Source of the DNA: Ridgeia piscesae | Taxonomy: Eukaryota; Annelida; Polychaeta; Sabellida; Siboglinidae | NCBI GenBank assembly: GCA_025642075.2 | Contig: JAODUO010000630.1 | Coordinates: 1 to 64,000 of the forward strand | Length of the DNA: 64,000 nt | Direction of reading: 5' to 3' | In this document: piece after piece, positions 58,080 through 64,000 of the stretch | Position numbering within the stretch: position 1 is the first letter of the stretch | Layout: the number at the start of each line of letters is the position of its first letter | Made by a program: the position numbers and the translations under genes | Notes under the pieces: model-generated | Told to the model about the DNA's origin: nothing | The model's database searches: none | What the model saw: only the letters and a program-made list of their open reading frames with translations

Positions 58080-61000
58080 TTATAAGTATTTATATCCTAC
58101 ATCGTCTTTACTGGAGCGATCATTCTTTGTGTGTTCTCCTTTCTTTGTACGCTCTATACAAAGCAAACACGCCAGTCCTGTGTCCTCAGGCTCGTAGCTG
58201 ACACTTGTCACAACACCGTCATCAATCAACAACGAATACCTGCAATCAAATAATTATTATTTGTACAGCGCAGTGGCTCAGGGCCAGAGCTTCAGACTCT
58301 TGACTAAGAGAATCTAGGTTCGAATCCTGTGCAAGTTTGTTCACTCTACATTGCCCCAGTTCACTCATATGTATGATTAAGTACCTGGCTATAGACAGTG
58401 GTGGATATTTCTACAGGCAACCTTTATGTCTTAATTGTAGCATGGTTGGATGATTCCCAGAGAAGTAGAGTGTAAAGCGCTTTGAACAGTCCTGGAGACT
58501 TTACCTTTACTATTAATTATATTCAAATTATTACATTAGTAGAAACCAAGGTTGTCTGTTCCAATAGAGAATCTCCAGTAACCATTAGCAGGAAATGTGC
58601 TGAATCGGTTGTACTCCATTCAAATACGTCTTGGAAACAGTTCTATTTATTATTTCAACATTTCTCAGACACGTTCAAATTGAAACCACTGTTTCTGGCT
58701 TATGTAATAACATGGTGGCCAGGACACATATTTATTCTACTATTAAAGGGATTCTTTGTGAATTTTTTACTTTTGATGTATCCATTTTGATTAAATCCTG
58801 ATAATATAATAATTTTTTGTAATCATAAGCCTTTGTTTCATTAGAATTTTATTTTATTAATCCATAATCACCATGACAATACATCTATAAAAAAAAAACT
58901 GTGCATGCGGTGTTTCTAATTTGGGATTCGCCTATACCATCCACAGTTCCACACAAGGCATGGTCACATTTGGTATCATCTTCCAGACCTCTATTTTTAT
59001 AGGTTCGAGAAATGCCTGTTCATCAACAAGTGTTGTGTCTTCTACTGGGTGACATATGTGGTCTTTGCACAGTTCACTATGCATGCCTGAATATTCATTA
59101 TCATCAGGTTGCATCATTTATCAAGCAGGTGGCAGCAAATCTGATTAGTTACCCCTGGTAATCATTTTTGCCCAAACAACACCCATATTATGCACAGATA
59201 TGCAAGACATGAATAGCAACTACTTATTAGAAAATATTGCATTTACAGTACATTTCTAATGCATAGAAGCATACATAGAATCCCTTCACACCTAATATAT
59301 TCAAATATTAAAGAACATAGTTACCTTTGTGATCTGTAATTTCCTAAGAAGCTCCTGAAGTCTATCGCCATGTCTATGGCTTTGGTGAATTTACAATTTG
59401 TGTCAGCTAACATCCGGATCTGAAATATAATAGGAGACTTTCTACACTTGTCTGTATGCAACCAAAAGTTGTTATGGTAGTAACAAGTCCTTTAACAACT
59501 GCCACTGGATCAAAGGACAAATCATTCCAACCTGCACACATAGAAAGCCATGAAAGTTTCACACATTCAAGTGTCTGTCTCTATCAAATAGTTTGTTCAC
59601 TCTACATTGCTCCAGTTCACTCAGCTGTATGAATGAGTACCTGGCTACAGACACTGGCAGATATTTCTGTATGAACAGTCTTTGCGCATCAATTACAGCA
59701 CGGGCTGCACGGCTAAATGTTTCCCAAAGAAGTCAAGATTGTGTTCAATTGAGTAAATCTGTCAGTGAGTATTGTAAAGTGCCTAGATCAGTCATGAGAA
59801 CTCAATAAAGCGCTATATCAGAATGTATCTTTACCTTTCAAAGATGTAGCACTGCTTTCAAATCACTGCATTACCAAAGTAATTACTACTAAACAAGATC
59901 ATGATAACAATGTTAAAAGTCTCATAGTTATTCGCATGACACATAAGGGTAATTTTTGGTTACCTCGTCTGAGCCGTATTGGCTGTGCCATGCATCCATC
60001 ACGTACGGGTCGTTGACAGACACACACGCCAGCACACTGTACCCCTCTTTCTGCAACAAAAATCATTCTTTCTACAACATTCACCCTTCTTTGAAAAATT
60101 AGAACACGTTCTCTGTGTATGAAACTGATCAACAATTAAAATATAGATGTATTGTTAACATATTGCTAAAACTAAAAAAAATTACTGCCATGATATAAAA
60201 AATAAAACTGTTGAATAAAAACAAGTCACATTACACAATTAGAATTGATTTTTTAAAGTTGGTTTGAATAGAGCTGTCTTGAATTTGAATATTTCGCAGT
60301 AGAAGGCACGAGCTCATCGACTCATTTGAGTGACATTTTATGAAGAACGATGAACGCTTTAATCATATGTATCTAAATAAATGTGATTGTATGTACACAT
60401 ATTTTCAAGCACAAATAAAATAGTGTTAAAGCACACTTGAATATATTTGTATTGGATTCGGAACTGATGTTTTGAAATCTAGAACTTTTTCAACTCATTA
60501 GAACTGACAAAACACAACTGACCTCCATGGAAAATTAGGTGAAATGCCACAAATAGATACTTCAGATTTATAATAAAAACTGGGAACATATAAAAAATGC
60601 AGATGATACCTAACAGACCACTCAAATATGTTCAAATGTAATAGTAACATTACTGTGCTGACATAAATTATGTAAGAAACACATGCATAAACTGAATACC
60701 TGAAATGTATCGAAGTGGCTGACATACTCAGGTATGTGACCCTAAAACAGAAGAACAGAACAAATGGAGTGACACAGCAAAGATGAATACTACTGAAGGC
60801 AGCTTTAATTATACTTCTTACAATAACAGTGAGCATAAAAACACCAAACAATGGCCAATATATTCTGGGTTTAAAAAAAAGTTTTGGTAAAATGTGTGAA
60901 CATGTTTACACATAACTGAAATGTGTTCTACTCAATACAAAGCGTGCAATCAATAATATTAATATTGTTATGATCAGTTTAATGTGTGAATGCAGTGGGG

Positions 61001-63086
61001 AAAAAAACAGATATTTGCAAATTACATTTTAGGTGAGAAGCAACTCCTCCAAAATTGCTAATCACATATGGGAGTGGCCAATTCACTCAGTTTGCAAAGA
61101 CGCTGGTGTCTAGTTGGTGAACCACAGTCCACAGATCATGTCCACTGTACTGAGAGAAATGCTAGACAACAGAGGCATATAGCGGATGGCTCCAGGCCTA
61201 TACAATAGGGCTTGTGTGTCACGATACATGGCAAGACTCCACGTGACTGCAGCTGATTGGGGACAGGACACAATAATGATATTCTAAGTATTTCTAACGA
61301 TGGATGACAGTTGTAGTTTCCAATTGATGAATACTAGGAAAGTCAGGTCTAAATATCTTGTGTTATAGCTTCTTATTTTAACTGTCCAATTTAATATTGA
61401 GTTTACCACACTGTCATAGACATATAGAGATTGACAAATAGTATGAATGATTTTAGGCCGTATGTGTCTTTCATGTGATTTGCATTTTACATTGCTGTAG
61501 GTTATGGTTTCACAACAGCTCGATAAGTAGTTACATCTGACAAGGTGTCTAAATACACAATAAAAGGCATGATTTATGTGATCATTCTTGAAGTGTCACA
61601 TTGCTTCGGAAGTGCTTGTAATTATCCTTCAGAAAATATAGCTATTGGGGGTTACTTGGGGAGAGCCCAATTATTACTACCAAAATTAAAACAAAGTCCT
61701 ATCTTTTTAACATGGAGAAAATGAACTTCCTGCCCTTAAGTGCCCCCAATCTCGTTTTCGAGCGCAACTTAGATGGCCTAAACGTGGGAAATATCATATA
61801 CATTATTGGCATATATTATACATGGTGCACTACGTTTTGTTTTTGAAATGCACATGAATGTATGGTTAAGTAACTGAAGCGCCACATGGTATGGTGGAAC
61901 AACGCTATTGGTTGACTTATTACTTATACCATCTACTCTTCCAGGTGTATTCTTTTCAGACGGAAACGAACACCAGGGTGAGTTGAATCTCTTGTCTTTT
62001 TGTTCAATTTTATGTGTTTTACATGTTTATGGATGATTCAAAATACAGAGATGAATGGAATATTTTTTATTATGAAAACTGGTTTTAAAAGCATATACGA
62101 TTACTGGTTCAACAGTGTACCAATATATGGCACACAGTTCTAGTAGGCACTAGACAACTCATACCAAGGAACATCCAGGGAGGAAGGCACCGGGCACTGC
62201 AAACAAGATGCCTTTCTTCCCTTTGAAAAGTTCATGTATATTCACAGCATTGTCAGGCGTCTTCTCATAAACGTCTATATCTGGCAAGCGATCTCCAACC
62301 TACAAAATATAATCGGTATACTCCAGTAGAGGTCTACACGTGTAGTAAAGTTACAAGTTAACTATCCACACCCTGGCATAAACAGTGAAGCCTTCAAGCA
62401 CAGTGTTGTCTTTTACAATTCTAATTACTGGACAAATGTTCTTTATTATATAGTGCTGGTTCGATACCTAATCAAATCATATAGCCACACTTAACCATGT
62501 GCAGAAACAGATGGTTAAGCCCAACGAGCCGAACATGCGTCTGGCTGAAACAGTCCGCTGCTCTAACTAACAGCATCCCTGTCATCACTGTTGATGTTTT
62601 ATTATCAATTAATGATTGGATAACAGTATTTTTAATTTTTATTTAATGTCGAAAAATCAAAAACAGGTGTAGGTGTCGGTAACTGCAGCCACGGGCACAC
62701 AGCTGGAATCTTAACATTTTGATAACTAAATATTTTAACGAGAAACGACTACATGGAAAGCTTTCATCTTTAATGTCTGGTGGTCATCTCAAGCCTAAAT
62801 GTCGAAATATTAACAGCAAGTGCGACAACTGGTTGCACGTGACGCTGGTGTAATCAAAACAAATCCAATGCAGTTCAGATAGTGTTTACGGTCGTTACAT
62901 AAACCGAGTCAGAGTTCGCTACGAGGTTATTATGGCACTTTACGCGGCGTCATATTAGTACAAAATGCGGATACAAACATAGTACTTCCCGCTTACCTTA
63001 ATGTTGTGATGTGATAGCACTTGTGTACTGAAATAGCGGCACATTTTCGACCGCCGAAGCGTTGCAACAACTACGCAGCCAGCCAT
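58080..63086 (-). CDS. PRDX5: Peroxiredoxin-5, six exons, complete (202 aa)
   Basis: Atypical 2-Cys peroxiredoxin that reduces peroxides with thioredoxin. Exons (high to low): 63086-62997, 62299-62165, 60741-60700, 60050-59964, 59419-59325, 58239-58080. All introns are GT-AG and the 609-nt total is in frame. Exon 1 ([20 protein letters not shown]) is a basic, probably mitochondrial presequence. Exon 2 has [36 protein letters not shown] and LPGCS with the peroxidatic Cys73. Exons 3-5 read [34 protein letters not shown] and [17 protein letters not shown]. The catalytic-type Arg150 is split by the last intron. Exon 6 has [20 protein letters not shown] and GLACLLC, with Cys174 at the usual resolving position. 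Oddities: Leu70 replaces the catalytic Thr of P-x-x-x-T-x-x-C, and the C-terminus has ~25 extra polar residues. ATG 63086 was chosen because it starts the presequence; an upstream ATG (63176) exists. Confidence 0.93.
58264..58511 (+). repeat. tRNA-derived SINE, copy 1 (with tRNA-like head)
   Basis: The head has an A-box-like tggctcaggg (58274-58283) and a B box ggttcgaatcc (58317-58327), as in polymerase III promoters of tRNA-derived SINEs. The body follows: tttgttcactctacattgc, ccagttcactcatatgtatg, taagtacctggctatagaca, and ends gtaaagcgctttgaac...tttaccttta. The body matches copy 2 at 59.6 kb. The central word (gtatgaatgagtacctggc) recalls the conserved core of Nin-DC-type SINEs, but I cannot confirm this. 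It lies in intron 5 of PRDX5, antisense to the gene. Confidence 0.8.
59591..59838 (+). repeat. SINE copy 2 (5' truncated)
   Basis: It starts inside the body (gtttgttcactctacattgc) and shares ccagttcactcagctgtatg, agtacctggctacagacac and agatatttctgta with copy 1. It ends at aataaagcgctatatcagaa, tgtatctttaccttt. The gcgctatat tail is like that of CR1/L2 LINEs, so LINE-mediated mobilisation is plausible. The tRNA-like head is absent. It lies in intron 4 of PRDX5, antisense to the gene. Confidence 0.8.
60751..62160. other. PRDX5 intron 2, no internal feature recognised
   Basis: A 1.4-kb intron between exons 2 and 3. I see no repeats or coding matches that I can support. Confidence 0.6.
62300..62996. 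other. PRDX5 intron 1
   Basis: A ~700-bp intron. It contains ggttcgatacc at 62459-62469, a B-box-like word without an A box, not enough to call a tRNA or SINE. Confidence 0.6.
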
Positions 63087-63360
63087 ACTGCTAAATGACG
63101 TCAAGAGGGAAATCTCTCTGCGAACAGTGGCCCCATCTATCGTTTTATCCGTAACTTGACTTTGGCAACACCCCAAGGGTGATAAGGACTACTTTTCGGT
63201 CATGGTTGTGTGCGCATGCTGTGATTGCTAATTGGTGTTGTCTGTGTTACAGTTTGCTTAATCAAGTGTACAGTAGTTGTGTGGTGCTTCTTATTGTCTT
63301 CGTCAACACTTCAACAAACTGGAGATGGAGTACTTTTTAGTCATTGTTGAGTGCGCATGT
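63087..63360 (-). promoter_or_regulatory. PRDX5 promoter region with CRE palindrome and NRF1-like words
   Basis: TGACGTCA, a perfect CRE/ATF palindrome, lies at 63096-63103, ten bases upstream of the start codon and probably in the 5' leader. tgcgcatgc at about 63211 and tgcgcatgt at about 63353 resemble NRF1 sites (YGCGCAYGCGC), which often mark nuclear genes for mitochondrial proteins. No TATA box is seen. Motif function is inferred only. Confidence 0.4.
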
Positions 63361-63480
63361 CGTGTCTATGACTGTCTATGTCAATGTGAAGGCTTTGAAG
63401 TTTGATGTACTGGCTACATCATTACGTCATTAATTAGTTAACTTTATTGTGTATGGCTTTGTAATGCTTCTCATCGAGTC
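63186..63480. repeat. ~145-bp imperfect direct duplication upstream of PRDX5
   Basis: tacttttcggtcatggttg then tgtgcgcatg at 63190 corresponds to tactttttagtcattgttg then agtgcgcatg at 63332. Both are followed by ctgtg/tcgtg, and later by agttgtgtggtgcttctta against tgtatggctttgtaatgct. It duplicates the NRF1-like word. Confidence 0.55.
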
Positions 63481-63712
63481 TGGCAGTACGAAATTGTTAA
63501 TGGACTTATTATTGTACAAGGAAAATATGAGAATTCTTTTACACGCATACATACTACATAAACGCCTTAAACTGTCACCCTGCTTTGCACTCTCGATCTT
63601 CACCTCAGGATCTGGGTAGCCCCCTAATAACTCAGGAATGGGGTTGAATTAGGGATGCAGTTTGATAGTTTCCGAGTCATAAAAAGGTTTGATCTTGATC
63701 CAAAATTAGGCA

Positions 63713-63870
63713 GGAGGGTGTGTACAAATATAAGCTTTTTTGGAGAACATGAAAAGTAAATTTTGAGACATCTCTAGTTGGGTGTACATGTATTGCTTTT
63801 TTGGAGAGCATGTAAAGTAAATTTTGGCAAGCCTCTTCAGTTAGGTGTATTGGTAGATATTTTGATAACC
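63713..63870. repeat. ~65-bp tandem repeat (two full units and part of a third)
   Basis: Units contain gcttttttggagaacatgaa then aagtaaattttgagacatct, and gcttttttggagagcatgta then aagtaaattttggcaagcct. Each is followed by agttgggtgtac/agttaggtgtat. The open minus-strand frame over it (63970-63677) simply translates the repeat. Confidence 0.85.
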
Positions 63871-64000
63871 TAATTATAGTTATTTGCTTTGGACTCACCT
63901 GGCCTATGTAAAATATCACCCTCTTAGATACAGAAAGAAGACATGCTTGAATGACATGGAAATTACACAAATGGGCTGTACCAATAAAATGGAAAAACAG

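Noticed and set aside
58264..58336. Functional tRNA gene
   Set aside because: A and B boxes are present but the cloverleaf pairs poorly and the SINE body, also found at 59.6 kb, follows directly.
62455..62475. Second tRNA/SINE head at a B-box-like word
   Set aside because: No A box at the right distance, no tRNA-like fold, and no SINE body follows.
63677..63970. Minus-strand 97-aa ORF at the right edge
   Set aside because: It consists largely of the translated 65-bp tandem repeat and has no recognisable domain.

Overview
The window is nuclear DNA of a multicellular animal, most likely an aquatic invertebrate. One host gene can be assembled across several GT-AG introns. The transposable-element mix is wide: DIRS, Gypsy, CR1/Rex1-like LINEs, a tRNA-derived SINE, pogo/Tigger, hAT, MULE and PIF/Harbinger. 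There are no prokaryote-style operons. I cannot name the species. Most protein-like stretches are decayed transposon pieces with frameshifts or stops, so the coordinates follow protein similarity recognised by eye and are approximate.

Region by region. (1) 1-9.83 kb: six full copies and one truncated copy of a ~1.54-1.60 kb tandem unit. Each unit carries a six-cysteine, selectin-type Sushi/CCP exon, mostly broken but intact in copies 5 and 6. Copies 2/4 and 3/5 are matching pairs, so the array has a dimeric higher-order structure. (2) 9.8-15.9 kb: a TATA promoter with a splice donor, a BED-like zinc finger, LINE endonuclease and RT fragments, a 60-bp satellite rich in TGAGTCA, microsatellites and a hAT fragment. 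(3) 16-20.4 kb: DIRS gag/RT and DIRS RNase H/tyrosine-recombinase pieces separated by LINE ORF1, Gypsy gag/LTR and LINE RT, which looks like nested insertion. (4) 21-25.3 kb: hAT, pogo and OTU-like relics. (5) 25.3-29.2 kb: a retroelement gag start, then an uncharacterised transposon protein apparently split by an intron-containing MULE/ZSWIM gene whose last exon is duplicated. (6) 30.3-34.1 kb: a PIF/Harbinger-like element with very GC-rich ends, a small zinc-ribbon ORF, and a 1.28-kb element bounded by perfect 22-bp inverted repeats.

(7) 34.6-41.2 kb: LINE and Gypsy scraps, a 53-aa Myb/SANT-like ORF and a nearly intact pogo transposase with one frameshift. (8) 41.2-46.9 kb: a Gypsy LTR/PBS, gag and pol on the plus strand abutting a DIRS-like gag/RT on the minus strand. 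(9) 48-52.1 kb: a hAT-derived BED gene fragment and a second MULE transposase interrupted by a 612-bp coding minisatellite (EAYQ repeat). (10) 53.2-54.35 kb: a hairpin minisatellite and an antisense LINE fragment. (11) 58.08-63.09 kb, minus strand: a complete six-exon peroxiredoxin-5 gene (202 aa), with two SINE copies in its introns and a Thr-to-Leu change in the active-site motif.

Apart from PRDX5 and possibly the CCP array, no genes here appear to work together in a pathway. The window is a transposon-rich intergenic landscape next to one housekeeping redox gene.
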